DNA from: Pseudomonadota bacterium
Lineage (GTDB): Bacteria; Pseudomonadota; Gammaproteobacteria; Enterobacterales; Enterobacteriaceae
Assembly: GCA_023454395.1 (NCBI GenBank)
Contig: JAEYFY010000384.1
Coordinates: 1 to 7,798, forward strand
Direction: 5' to 3'
DNA length: 7,798 bases
Of the stretch, positions 1 through 7,251 are shown piece by piece (within the stretch, counting starts at the first letter, position 1; each line of letters begins with the position of its first letter). The notes under the pieces are model-generated. The model saw nothing but the letters and a program-made list of their open reading frames with translations. It was not told the origin of the DNA and ran no database searches. The translations under genes and the position numbers were made by a program.

Positions 1-1526
1 CATGGCCTCAGTTTGGTTTACATGTCACTTTTGATCCTGAATTATTCCTCGTTCTATTGATCCCACCTTTACTTTTTGTTGATGGTTGGAAAACACCGAC
101 ACGAGAATTTATCCAAAATGGGCGTGAGATTTTTATTCTTGTGCTTGTTTTAGTCATGGTGACAGTTGTTGGTATCGGTTATCTGATTTATTGGATGATG
201 CCAAGTATCCCTCTTATTTCAGCATTTGCATTGGCGGCGGTACTTTCGCCAACGGATGCGGTTGCACTCTCTTCCATTGTCGGTAAAGGGCGAATACCTA
301 AGCGAATAATGGGCATCTTAGAAGGTGAAGCATTAATGAATGATGCTTCAGGTCTGGTTGCCTTGAAATTTGCGGTTGCAGTGGCAATGGGCACAATGGT
401 GTTTACTGTTGGTGGTGCAACCCTTGAATTCTTTAAAGTCGCTGTTGGGGGATTACTGGCTGGTATCGGTGTCACCTTAGTTTACAGTAAATCTTTACGA
501 TTAATGAGTCGTTGGAGCGGAGACGATCCGGCTACACAAATCGTCTTTATGTTATTGCTACCTTTTGCCTCTTATCTTATTGCAGAACATATTGGTTTTT
601 CAGGTATTTTAGCGGCTGTTGCTGCCGGTATGACTATCAGTAAATCAGGCGTTATCAGAAATGCACCTCTTGCGATGCGTTTACGTGCTGATAGCGTGTG
701 GTCAATGCTTGAATTTGTCTTTAACGGTCTTGTCTTTATCATGCTTGGTTTACAGCTTCCTATTATCTGGACAAGCTCTGTTATTCAAGCCGATCTTGAC
801 CCAGAAGTTGAAGTCTGGATGTTGTTTGCTGCTGTTTTCGTTATCTACTTTGCGCTGCTGATCCTGCGATTTACATGGCTATGGCTAATGAAAAAAATCA
901 GCCTGATCTTTATGAAAAAACATCCTCTTGATTTCGCTAATTACACAACGCGTGAGTTGTGGTTATCGTCATTTGCGGGTGTTCGTGGTGCGATTACGCT
1001 TGCCGGTGCGCTTTCTATCCCACTCTTTTTAACCGATGGCAGTACTTTCCCTGGGCGTTATCAAATTATCTTTATTGCTGCGGGGGTCATTTTACTGTCA
1101 ATTTTAGTGGGTATTATTTCACTTCCTTTCCTATTAAAAGGTGTGAAGGCAACGGACAAAGAAGCAGATAAAAACGAAGTTCGCTATGCGCGTAAAGTGA
1201 TGGCAGAAGTGGCAATGGTCAGCCTGAATAAAATGGAAGAGCGCTTAGCAGCAAGTACCGAAGAGCAGTTGGATGCAGAAGAAATTAATGAAGTTGCTTC
1301 TCGTGTAACGGGTTATTTAAGACGCCGTACTGCAGACCAAGATGAAATGATCCATAACGCGTTAGAAGAAGATCTCGAAAGACGTTTTCGTTTAACAGCA
1401 TTGCGTGCTGAACGAGGGGAGCTTTACCATTTAAGAGCAACGCGAAAAATCAGTAATGAAACACTCCAACTATTGCTACATGAGTTGGATTTAATGGAAG
1501 CGTTATTAGTAGAGAAAGATAGCTAA
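1..1526 (+). CDS. yjcE: CPA1-family Na+/H+ antiporter, YjcE-like (5' end missing)
   Basis: Inner-membrane monovalent cation/proton antiporter of the CPA1 (NhaP/NHE-like) group, expected to exchange Na+ or K+ for H+. The reading frame is open from base 3 to the TAA at 1524-1526. A TTG at 57 is not the start, because the codons before it (3-56) already read as the conserved WPQFGLHVTFDPELF stretch typical of the family. E. coli YjcE is about 549 residues, so roughly 40 N-terminal residues lie outside the window. Visible family signatures are SPTDAVA (Asp codon at 255-257) and EALMNDASG (Asn-Asp, Asp codon at 342-344), the usual ion-site region, and SFAGVRGAITLAG near 970-1010. Multiple hydrophobic spans run to about base 1140. 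A charged, helical cytoplasmic tail of about 120 residues follows, as in E. coli YjcE. Two bases separate its stop from bioP, suggesting co-transcription. The ion specificity is not readable from sequence. Confidence 0.92.
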   Translation, partial: WPQFGLHVTFDPELFLVLLIPPLLFVDGWKTPTREFIQNGREIFILVLVLVMVTVVGIGYLIYWMMPSIPLISAFALAAVLSPTDAVALSSIVGKGRIPKRIMGILEGEALMNDASGLVALKFAVAVAMGTMVFTVGGATLEFFKVAVGGLLAGIGVTLVYSKSLRLMSRWSGDDPATQIVFMLLLPFASYLIAEHIGFSGILAAVAAGMTISKSGVIRNAPLAMRLRADSVWSMLEFVFNGLVFIMLGLQLPIIWTSSVIQADLDPEVEVWMLFAAVFVIYFALLILRFTWLWLMKKISLIFMKKHPLDFANYTTRELWLSSFAGVRGAITLAGALSIPLFLTDGSTFPGRYQIIFIAAGVILLSILVGIISLPFLLKGVKATDKEADKNEVRYARKVMAEVAMVSLNKMEERLAASTEEQLDAEEINEVASRVTGYLRRRTADQDEMIHNALEEDLERRFRLTALRAERGELYHLRATRKISNETLQLLLHELDLMEALLVEKDS

Positions 1527-1528
1527 TT

Positions 1529-2401
1529 ATGTGGTTGCTTGTTATTACAACATTGTTATGGGCGGCTTCTTTTAGCCTGATCGGCGAGTATCTCGCGGGT
1601 CAGGTTGATAGCTGGCTCTCTGTTTTGATCCGCGTTTCTTTAGCGGCTTTAGTCTTCTTACCTTTCTTACGTTGGAAGGGGATCCGCTTTAAGGTGATCC
1701 TGCTTTATATGCTGGTGGGTGCTTGCCAACTCGGTATTATGTATCTGTTCGTCTTCCATGCTTATAACTATTTGACTGTTGCAGAATTCTTACTATTTAC
1801 GGTATTAACACCGCTTTATGTCACGTTAATTTATGATTTATTAGAACGTCAGAAATTACGTTGGGGTTATGCATTTAGCTCATTATTAGCGGTGTTAGGG
1901 GCTGCGATTATTCGCTATGACCATTTAAGTGATGATTTTTGGTATGGTCTGTTATTAGTACAACTGGCTAATATTTTCTTTGCAATTGGTCAGGTGGGTT
2001 ATAAACGATTAATGGAAGTGCATCCTATTCCACAACATCATGCATTTTCTTGGTTTTACCTTGGTGCCGTTGTCGTTTCATTGATTGGCGCTCTGTGTTT
2101 TGCTGATTGGCAGAAAATGCCAACAACATCACTACAGTGGGGTGTTTTACTCTGGTTAGGAATTGGCGCTTCTGGGATCGGGTATTTTATGTGGAACTAC
2201 GGTGCCACACAAGTTGATGCTGGAACCTTAGCTATTATGAATAACATGATGGTTCCAGCAGGATTGTTAGTGAATTTTTCTATTTGGCAGCAACATCCAA
2301 ATTGGCCAAGTTTCATCATAGGCGCGAGCCTGATTGTTGCATCACTTTGGATCCATCGGCGCTGGATACGCCGACCTGCTTTACAAAAGGAAGATTGTTA
2401 A
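1529..2401 (+). CDS. yigM: Biotin importer BioP/YigM, DMT (EamA) family
   Basis: Integral inner-membrane permease of 290 residues, closely resembling E. coli YigM (about 299 residues), known as the high-affinity biotin transporter BioP. Recognisable stretches are [14 protein letters not shown] at the N-terminus, [38 protein letters not shown]-like [17 protein letters not shown], and [19 protein letters not shown]. Family members have ten membrane spans arranged as two EamA repeats (roughly residues 3-133 and 140-280), and the hydrophobicity here fits. The ATG at 1529 begins two bases after the antiporter stop. The only upstream purine run is AGAGAAAG (1511-1518), so translation may be coupled to the upstream gene. 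The last 86 bp overlap the 3' end of metR on the other strand. The yigM-metR neighbourhood is shared with E. coli, which supports the assignment. Transport of biotin is inferred from family membership. Confidence 0.93.
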   Translation: MWLLVITTLLWAASFSLIGEYLAGQVDSWLSVLIRVSLAALVFLPFLRWKGIRFKVILLYMLVGACQLGIMYLFVFHAYNYLTVAEFLLFTVLTPLYVTLIYDLLERQKLRWGYAFSSLLAVLGAAIIRYDHLSDDFWYGLLLVQLANIFFAIGQVGYKRLMEVHPIPQHHAFSWFYLGAVVVSLIGALCFADWQKMPTTSLQWGVLLWLGIGASGIGYFMWNYGATQVDAGTLAIMNNMMVPAGLLVNFSIWQQHPNWPSFIIGASLIVASLWIHRRWIRRPALQKEDC

Positions 2402-3269
2402 CAGCGTGCTGACCTGATAAACGAATAAACTCCCGAATTGCCGGTTGATGTTGCTCTCCACTACGGTTAGCGGCATATAACCGGCTCCATAATCCCTCAC
2501 CTAATGTTTTTGTAACCACTAAGCCTTGTTTTTCAAAATTCTCAACAGCCCAATGAGGTAATGCCGCTATTCCCATGCCGGCTGCAACCATTTGAATTAA
2601 TAACAACGTATTATCGACATGTTTAAAATGTGGTGTGATCCCCGCAGGTTGTAAGAAATGACGCCATACATCAAAGCGCTCTCTTTGTACGGGATAAATA
2701 AATAAGGTTTCTGCAATTAAATCTTGTGGCTGAATATGTAAGCGATTAGCAAGAGGGTGATCTGGCGATAAAACTAATTTCACCTCATAGTCAAATAACG
2801 GAGTGTAGTGTAAACGAGGATCATCCAAGATATCGGATGTTAACACCACATCTAATTCACGTTGTAATAATGCTGGCTGTGGATCAAAAGTCACACCCGA
2901 ATGAAAATCAACAGTCACTTCAGGCCATGTTTGACGATATTGCTGTAATGCAGGGGTTAACCATTGAATACAACTATGGCATTCAATGGCTATATTCAAA
3001 TTCACACTACCAGGCTCATTACATGCTTCAATGGCTCTACGAACAATAGGCAATACTTCTTCTGCTAATTTAACGAGCACTTCTCCTTGTGAAGTAAAGC
3101 GCAGTGGCTGGCTTTTACGCACAAAAATTCGATAACCAAGGCGATGTTCTAATTCACTAAATTGATGTGAAAGAGCCGATTGCGTTTGATGCAATTGATT
3201 TGCTGCGTTAGCAAGAGAGCCTGTGTGCTTCAAGGCTAAGATCGTTTTTAAATGTTTTATTTCTATCAT
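2316..3269 (-). CDS. metR: LysR-type regulator MetR, methionine biosynthesis
   Basis: Transcriptional regulator of 317 residues, the same length as E. coli MetR and similar along its whole length. The N-terminal winged helix-turn-helix occupies about residues 1-60 ([20 protein letters not shown], then the conserved [17 protein letters not shown]). The effector domain follows, with the MetR-specific [38 protein letters not shown] and [26 protein letters not shown] stretches. In the family, homocysteine is the co-effector and MetR activates metE and metH. The ATG at 3267-3269 is preceded by GAAGG (complement of 3276-3280) at 6 nt, a good ribosome site. The gene is divergent from metE, sharing a 106-bp control region, and its 3' end runs 86 bp into bioP. 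A MetR-like dyad covers the ribosome site and touches the start codon, which would suit autoregulation. Confidence 0.97.
   Translation of the reverse strand: MIEIKHLKTILALKHTGSLANAANQLHQTQSALSHQFSELEHRLGYRIFVRKSQPLRFTSQGEVLVKLAEEVLPIVRRAIEACNEPGSVNLNIAIECHSCIQWLTPALQQYRQTWPEVTVDFHSGVTFDPQPALLQRELDVVLTSDILDDPRLHYTPLFDYEVKLVLSPDHPLANRLHIQPQDLIAETLFIYPVQRERFDVWRHFLQPAGITPHFKHVDNTLLLIQMVAAGMGIAALPHWAVENFEKQGLVVTKTLGEGLWSRLYAANRSGEQHQPAIREFIRLSGQHAVNNLPFVKQVGVSSADGSKVMQQSGSRL
2356..2374. other. Hairpin inside the bioP/metR 3' overlap (possible terminator)
   Basis: TCGGCG (2356-2361) and CGCCGA (2369-2374) form a perfect 6-bp GC-rich stem with a 7-nt loop. It lies inside both coding ends, because no non-coding space separates these convergent genes. 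A short T-containing run (CTGCTTT, 2376-2382) follows on the + strand. It could terminate or slow transcription from either side, but both proteins also constrain this sequence, so a regulatory role is only a possibility. Confidence 0.3.
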
Positions 3270-3281
3270 GAGAAACCTTCA
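3269..3281. promoter_or_regulatory. Distal MetR-like binding dyad
   Basis: TGAG-N5-TTCA matches the MetR consensus TGAA-N5-TTCA at 7 of 8 defined positions. Its centre (3275) is about 65 bp upstream of the inferred metE start of transcription. It overlaps the metR ribosome-binding site and the last base of the metR start codon. Function is inferred from the match and its position. Confidence 0.6.
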
Positions 3282-3290
3282 AGTTGTTGA

Positions 3291-3303
3291 TGAAAAATTT
3301 GCG
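3291..3303. promoter_or_regulatory. Proximal MetR-like binding dyad
   Basis: TGAA-N5-TGCG matches the MetR consensus at 6 of 8 positions (perfect left half, degenerate right half). Its centre (3297) is 22 bp, about two helical turns, from the distal site and about 43 bp upstream of the inferred metE start, directly next to the -35. A strong distal plus weak proximal site pair is the usual design for LysR-type activators. Confidence 0.55.
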
Positions 3304-3304
3304 C

Positions 3305-3333
3305 TTGTGATTTATACACTACCTGTAGATTAT
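3305..3333 (+). promoter_or_regulatory. metE promoter (sigma70)
   Basis: TTGTGA (3305-3310, 4/6 to TTGACA) and GATTAT (3328-3333, 4/6 to TATAAT) are separated by 17 bp, predicting transcription from about 3340. Both hexamers are weak, as expected for a promoter needing MetR activation. The MetJ boxes lie across the start point just downstream. A competing reading uses TAGATT (3326-3331) with a 15-bp spacer. Confidence 0.55.
3311..3316 (-). promoter_or_regulatory. metR -10 element candidate
   Basis: On the minus strand 3316-3311 reads TATAAA (5/6 to TATAAT), about 42 bp before the metR start codon. No good -35 is seen at the normal distance: that position (3334-3339) lies in the MetJ operator and reads poorly. 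The two divergent promoters therefore overlap, and MetJ bound at 3334-3357 could shut both. Confidence 0.4.
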
Positions 3334-3357
3334 GGATGTGTAAACATCTAGACGGCT
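3334..3357. promoter_or_regulatory. MetJ operator, tandem met boxes
   Basis: Three contiguous 8-bp units resemble the met box AGACGTCT: GGATGTGT (3334-3341, 5/8), AAACATCT (3342-3349, 6/8) and AGACGGCT (3350-3357, 7/8). MetJ with S-adenosylmethionine binds two or more tandem boxes cooperatively. Here the array begins next to the metE -10 and covers the start of transcription, so it would block metE initiation. The metE ribosome site AGGA (3364-3367) follows, 8 nt before the ATG at 3376. Confidence 0.75.
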
Positions 3358-3375
3358 AAAAATAGGATTTTAATT

Positions 3376-5649
3376 ATGACAATTCGCAATCACACACTTG
3401 GCTTCCCTCGTATTGGCTTAGATAGAGAGCTAAAAAAGGCGCAAGAAAATTATTGGGCAGGCAAGATTTCACAAGAAGAATTGGTTGCGGTGGGTAAAGA
3501 GCTTCGCGCTCGCCATTGGCAACAACAAGCAGATGCAGGTGTTGAATTATTACCTGTCGGTGATTTTGCTTGGTATGACCAAGTGTTAGGTACAAGCCTA
3601 CTGTTAGGTAATGTGCCGCCTCGTCACCGTAATGAAGATGGCTCACTTGATCTTGATACTCTATTCAGAGTCGCTCGTGGTAGAGCGCCAACAGGTAAGC
3701 CTGCAGCTGCATCTGAAATGACGAAATGGTTTAATACTAACTATCACTATATCGTGCCTGAATTTCAGCAAGGTCAGTCATTTAGCTTTGCATGGAAAGC
3801 GCTATTAGAAGAAGTCGATGAAGCATTAGCGTTAGGTCATAAAATAAAACCTGTTTTACTGGGTCCTGTGACTTACTTGTGGCTAGGTAAAGTAAAAGGT
3901 CCTGAATTTGATAGATTAACGCTTCTAAAAGATATTTTACCTATCTATCAACAAGTTATTTCTGCATTAAAAGAGAAAGGTATTGAGTGGATACAAATTG
4001 ATGAGCCTGCATTAGTACTGGATTTACCTATTGAATGGCAAAATGCGTATCAAACAGCTTATCAAGCATTAACAGGACAAGCTAAATTACTGCTGACAAC
4101 CTATTTTGATGGTATTTCTCATCATCTTGATATTATTAAAAATTTACCTGTTGAGGGGCTTCATGTTGATATTTCAGCAGGGCAAGATGATTTGCAGCAC
4201 TTACACCAAGCATTACCTAAAGATTGGGTTCTGTCATTAGGTGTGATTAATGGTCGAAATGTGTGGAAAGCAGATTTAAGTACACGTTATCAGCAAGTGA
4301 TTGCATTAAAAGGGAAACGTCCATTGTGGATTGGTACTTCATGTTCATTACTGCATAGTCCAATTGATTTAAATGCAGAGACGAAACTTGATGATGAAGT
4401 CAAAAGCTGGTTTGCTTTTGCTGTTCAGAAATGTGAAGAAGTCGCTTTGTTAGCTAAGGCGTTGAATGCACCAGAAGGTGAGTATGATGAACAACTGGCA
4501 CAATACAGTGCGCCAATTCGTCAACGTCAACACTCGACCCGCGTACATAATGCAACAGTTGAAGCTCGTTTACAGGCAATTGAAGCACAAGATAGTGAAA
4601 GAAATTCACCTTATACTCAACGTGCAGAAGTACAACGTACTCGGTTTAATTTGCCATTATGGCCAACCACTACGATTGGCTCATTCCCACAAACAACAGA
4701 AATTCGTACTGTCCGTTTAGATTTTAAGAAAGGACGCATCGATACGGCAGCTTATCGTACAAATATCAGCGAACATATTAAGCAAGCGATATCCGAACAA
4801 GAAAATCTTGGCCTTGATGTGTTAGTTCATGGTGAGGCTGAACGTAACGATATGGTGGAGTATTTTGGTGAACATTTTGATGGTTATGTGTTTACGCAAA
4901 ATGGCTGGGTACAAAGCTATGGCTCCCGTTGTGTAAAACCACCTGTGATTATCGGTGATATTAGTCGTCCAGCTCCGATTACTGTGGATTGGGCAACTTA
5001 CGCGCAGTCATTAACAGAAAAACCAGTCAAAGGCATGTTAACAGGTCCTGTGACAATTTTATGTTGGTCTTTCCCTCGTGAAGATGTAACGCGTGAAACG
5101 ATTGCAAAACAGATAGCGTTAGCACTGCGTGATGAAGTGGATGACTTACAAAAAGCAGGTATTGGGATTATTCAAATCGATGAGCCTGCGTTACGTGAAG
5201 GTTTACCACTGCGTCGTAATGAGTGGCAGGCTTATCTTGATTGGGCAGTCGATGCCTTTAAATTAAGTGCCGCCATTGCTGATGATGAGACACAAATCCA
5301 TACCCATATGTGTTATTGCGAATTTAATGACATCATGGATTCAATCGCAGCGCTGGATGCTGATGTGATTACAATCGAAACATCACGTTCAGATATGGAA
5401 TTGCTAGAAGCTTTTGAGCACTTTGATTATCCAAATGAAATTGGACCAGGTGTTTATGACATTCACTCACCTAATGTGCCAAATGTGGAATGGATCGTCG
5501 GTTTATTAAGAAAAGCACAATCTCGAATTCCCGCAGAGCGTTTATGGGTGAATCCAGATTGTGGATTAAAAACACGAGGCTGGACTGAAACACGCGCAGC
5601 ATTAGCGAATATGGTTGAGGCTGCTAAATATTTACGCCAAAACGCGTAA
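3376..5649 (+). CDS. metE: Cobalamin-independent methionine synthase
   Basis: Cytoplasmic 5-methyltetrahydropteroyltriglutamate-homocysteine methyltransferase, 757 residues (E. coli 753). It moves the methyl group from methyltetrahydrofolate-polyglutamate to homocysteine, making methionine without B12. The two homologous barrels are visible from the repeated IQIDEPA motif near residues 206-212 and 599-605. The N-terminal folate-related segment begins LGFPRIGL and continues [11 protein letters not shown]. The homocysteine side shows [12 protein letters not shown]. The zinc ligands are intact: His644 and Cys646 (HMC), Glu668 (ITIETSRS) and Cys729 (NPDCGL), corresponding to E. coli His641, Cys643, Glu665 and Cys726. 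The ATG has AGGA 8 nt upstream. Its control region holds MetR and MetJ sites shared with divergent metR. It ends TAA-TAA. No truncation or missing catalytic residue is seen. Confidence 0.99.
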   Translation: MTIRNHTLGFPRIGLDRELKKAQENYWAGKISQEELVAVGKELRARHWQQQADAGVELLPVGDFAWYDQVLGTSLLLGNVPPRHRNEDGSLDLDTLFRVARGRAPTGKPAAASEMTKWFNTNYHYIVPEFQQGQSFSFAWKALLEEVDEALALGHKIKPVLLGPVTYLWLGKVKGPEFDRLTLLKDILPIYQQVISALKEKGIEWIQIDEPALVLDLPIEWQNAYQTAYQALTGQAKLLLTTYFDGISHHLDIIKNLPVEGLHVDISAGQDDLQHLHQALPKDWVLSLGVINGRNVWKADLSTRYQQVIALKGKRPLWIGTSCSLLHSPIDLNAETKLDDEVKSWFAFAVQKCEEVALLAKALNAPEGEYDEQLAQYSAPIRQRQHSTRVHNATVEARLQAIEAQDSERNSPYTQRAEVQRTRFNLPLWPTTTIGSFPQTTEIRTVRLDFKKGRIDTAAYRTNISEHIKQAISEQENLGLDVLVHGEAERNDMVEYFGEHFDGYVFTQNGWVQSYGSRCVKPPVIIGDISRPAPITVDWATYAQSLTEKPVKGMLTGPVTILCWSFPREDVTRETIAKQIALALRDEVDDLQKAGIGIIQIDEPALREGLPLRRNEWQAYLDWAVDAFKLSAAIADDETQIHTHMCYCEFNDIMDSIAALDADVITIETSRSDMELLEAFEHFDYPNEIGPGVYDIHSPNVPNVEWIVGLLRKAQSRIPAERLWVNPDCGLKTRGWTETRAALANMVEAAKYLRQNA

Positions 5650-5668
5650 TAAAAGAATTAATTGTTTA

Positions 5669-5729
5669 TTAGCCTGTTATTTTTGAACTGTCACTTTAGA
5701 TAAGTCGCATAGTCAAAATAGCAGGCTAA
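5669..5729. terminator. Long inverted repeat after metE, possible terminator
   Basis: The 15-bp arms 5669-5683 (TTAGCCTGTTATTTT) and 5715-5729 (AAAATAGCAGGCTAA) pair with one G-U, and with small bulges the pairing continues inward (TTTTTGAACT against AGTCAAAA), shortening the 31-nt loop. It starts 20 bp after the metE stop. The downstream T run is weak (CTTTATAT), so this is not a textbook intrinsic terminator. An mRNA 3'-end stabilising hairpin or a relic of a small mobile repeat are alternatives. Confidence 0.5.
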
Positions 5730-5801
5730 CTTTATATAAAACTTAAAAAAGGTATTCATTAAAACCCAGAGTAAATCTTATTATTGATATTCATTAGAGT
5801 T

Positions 5802-5809
5802 GCTATACT
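5802..5809 (+). promoter_or_regulatory. Extended -10 promoter for the membrane protein gene
   Basis: TGCTATACT (5801-5809) contains TGn (5801-5803) plus TATACT (5804-5809, 5/6 to TATAAT). No -35 is found at 16-18 bp, which extended -10 promoters can do without; TTGATA at 5784-5789 is only 14 bp away. Transcription would begin near 5816, giving a leader of about 12 nt. The element is framed by a dyad: TTGC (5800-5803) and GCAA (5810-5813), then AGAGTT (5796-5801) and AACTCT (5814-5819), which could be a repressor operator. Confidence 0.5.
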
Positions 5810-5827
5810 GCAAAACTCTCTAATTTT

Positions 5828-6655
5828 ATGGATATAATTATTGTGCAAACTAGCATTAAACTTTCGGATAAAGTATTAGATGCTTTTCCAACTCGACCTT
5901 TGAAATTAGTTCCACTAAGAGGAGACGGTGGATTATTTCGCACCTTATTCTTAGTTATTTTCATGTTAGCAATGACGGTATTTAGTGCTTATCAAATTCC
6001 CAATATTCTTTATGATTATAAAATCAGTGAGAATGCAGTACCTGTTGATGCTACGGTAAATGGCTCTTGTCGTTCTCAACTTTTTGTTCTGACTAACTGT
6101 AGTGTTGATTTACGTTATAAAGGCAATGAAGTTTCGCGTAATTTTACTTTTTTAGATTTAGGCCCTAAAGATGTGTTAGTTGAACCCGTCGCTGATGCTA
6201 ATGATCTCAGTAAAATGACCGTTGATGTGGCGATAGATAATATTTGGCTTCGCTTAATGAGTACGGTTATTTTTATCGGCTTATTTGGTTTTAGTGTGGT
6301 CTTTTTTATCTATCGTCAAATATTGACGAGTAAAGTGAGAAAAGCATTATTATCAGTGGGAACTCAGCCTTTAAAGTTAATCGCTATTCCTGCAAAAATG
6401 GTAGTGAGTAATAAGCAATTTATTGCGACTTATCATCTTAATTTAGAGGGTAAAGATATCCGTATTGCTTATTCAGGAAATAAGAAAACACCACCTATTG
6501 TGATTGAGCAAAATGGAAATACCTACGTATTAGCCGTTTATTCACCACAACAAAATATCCCTTATGCTTTGGATGTACCTTTAGAACGTATTCAGGCAAC
6601 GCCTGAAGAGAAACAACGTTTTCATGAAGCATTGATTGAAGAAGGTTTGCTGTAA
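5828..6655 (+). CDS. Two-span inner-membrane protein of unknown function
   Basis: I do not recognise this 275-residue protein. Two hydrophobic spans are clear, about residues 36-57 and 139-162. Basic residues before the first and after the second (R163, K169, R171, K172) suggest both ends are cytoplasmic, with residues about 60-138 in the periplasm. That periplasmic part has its only cysteines, Cys81 and Cys91, placed for a disulfide. A motif recurs before TM1 and after TM2: PTRPLKLVPLRG (21-32) and GTQPLKLIAIPA (178-189), hinting at an internal duplication. The C-terminal part (190-275) looks like a beta-rich cytoplasmic domain. The start is uncertain: ATG 5828 has no Shine-Dalgarno sequence and a very short predicted leader; GTG 5843, in frame, has only GGAT upstream. 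It has its own promoter and terminator, so it is probably monocistronic. Codon use resembles the neighbours. Confidence 0.85.
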   Translation: MDIIIVQTSIKLSDKVLDAFPTRPLKLVPLRGDGGLFRTLFLVIFMLAMTVFSAYQIPNILYDYKISENAVPVDATVNGSCRSQLFVLTNCSVDLRYKGNEVSRNFTFLDLGPKDVLVEPVADANDLSKMTVDVAIDNIWLRLMSTVIFIGLFGFSVVFFIYRQILTSKVRKALLSVGTQPLKLIAIPAKMVVSNKQFIATYHLNLEGKDIRIAYSGNKKTPPIVIEQNGNTYVLAVYSPQQNIPYALDVPLERIQATPEEKQRFHEALIEEGLL

Positions 6656-6680
6656 TCAATTTTGATTATTAAGAATATGA

Positions 6681-6715
6681 TGCGTTTTCTCTTATGGGAT
6701 ATAAGGGAAAACGCA
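6681..6715. terminator. Bidirectional intrinsic terminator
   Basis: TGCGTTTTCTCTTAT (6681-6695) pairs with ATAAGGGAAAACGCA (6701-6715) over 15 bp with one G-U and a 5-nt loop. It lies 25 bp after the stop of the membrane protein gene and 10 bp before the stop of convergent yidB. T-rich stretches follow on both sides (TGTTTATTT on +; ATTCTTAAT on -), so it probably ends both transcripts. Confidence 0.85.
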
Positions 6716-6725
6716 GTCTGTTTAT

Positions 6726-7118
6726 TTAGCCGCCAAAAATTTTCGCTTTTAAAATATCCATACCCGCACTGACTAAGTCTAAGTCTTTAGGTACAACGCC
6801 ATCTGGGGTGACTTTATCAATTAATTTAGGTAAATATTGTGCCGCCATTTCAGAAGCTTCTGTTGCACTTAAATTAATTTTTGACGCAAGTTCATTAATC
6901 ACCGGTGATGAAAAAACCGCTACGATTTGTTCAGCACTGATAGGTAAATTTGTCTTTGTACTTATCCAAGATTGAATAAGCTCACTTAAACCTGCTGTAT
7001 CAAATTGCTTTACTAAGCCTTCAATGCCGCCTTGAGATCCAATCCAGTCAAGGACAGTTTTATATTGATTGATTTTTTCGCCACCTAGTAGGCTCGCAAT
7101 TTGGTTAAATAAGCTCAT
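6726..7118 (-). CDS. yidB: YidB family protein (DUF937-type)
   Basis: Small soluble protein of 130 residues resembling E. coli YidB (about 132 residues), whose biochemical role is not established. Conserved features are the MSLFNQIASLLGG opening, the WIGSQGGIEGLV segment, the SAEQI...F helix, and the QYLPKLIDKVTPDG plus DLVSAGMDILKAKIFGG ending. It is mostly helical, with no signal peptide or membrane span. I chose ATG 7116-7118 because GGAG (complement of 7124-7127) lies 5 nt before it. The in-frame GTG at 7122-7124, two codons upstream, overlaps that ribosome site and is less likely. The gene converges on the membrane protein gene, sharing the terminator. ERIC repeats start only 56 bp upstream of the start, so its promoter must lie in this gap, within the repeats, or beyond them. 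Confidence 0.93.
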   Translation of the reverse strand: MSLFNQIASLLGGEKINQYKTVLDWIGSQGGIEGLVKQFDTAGLSELIQSWISTKTNLPISAEQIVAVFSSPVINELASKINLSATEASEMAAQYLPKLIDKVTPDGVVPKDLDLVSAGMDILKAKIFGG

Positions 7119-7174
7119 GTTCACTCCAATGACGATCTGTTTGTCACATTCGATGTTTTTAAGGGCGGGTAGTT

Positions 7175-7202
7175 TACTCGTTATGTTCGTTGTACTTCAA
7201 GC
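7175..7202 (+). repeat. ERIC left-end fragment (copy 1)
   Basis: The segment begins TACTCGT and ends TACTTCAAGC, like the left end of the complete copy, but the intervening bases include about 9 extra bases (around TATGTTCGTTG). It stops where the next left end begins. It is best read as a degenerate or rearranged ERIC left terminus. Confidence 0.6.
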
Positions 7203-7251
7203 TACTCGTCATACTTCAAGCCGTAGCGTTGTTGACTGCGCTCATTCGCCA
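7203..7251 (+). repeat. ERIC left-half fragment (copy 2)
   Basis: These 49 bases run from TACTCGTCATACTTCAAGC through GCGTTGTTGACTGCG to CATTCGCCA. They match the first 48 or so bases of the complete copy with few changes (for example GTAG for ACAG). The element breaks off before the central palindrome and is followed directly by the left end of copy 3. Confidence 0.8.

Noticed and set aside
57..59. TTG at 57 as the true start of the antiporter
   Set aside because: In-frame codons upstream to base 3 encode the conserved WPQFGLH...FDPELFLVLL segment of YjcE homologues, so the gene begins outside the window.
188..475. A 95-codon minus-strand frame inside the antiporter gene
   Set aside because: It is antisense to strongly conserved antiporter codons (including the SPTDAVA and MNDASG motifs) and its translation has no family-like features.
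4466..4720. An 84-codon + strand frame inside metE (and 3374-3646 on the minus strand)
   Set aside because: Both are out-of-frame shadows of intact, fully conserved metE sequence.
5833..5838. Perfect TATAAT inside the first codons of the membrane protein gene
   Set aside because: No -35 or TGn lies at a suitable distance, and the extended -10 at 5801-5809 is better placed; kept only as a remote alternative if the gene starts at a later codon.
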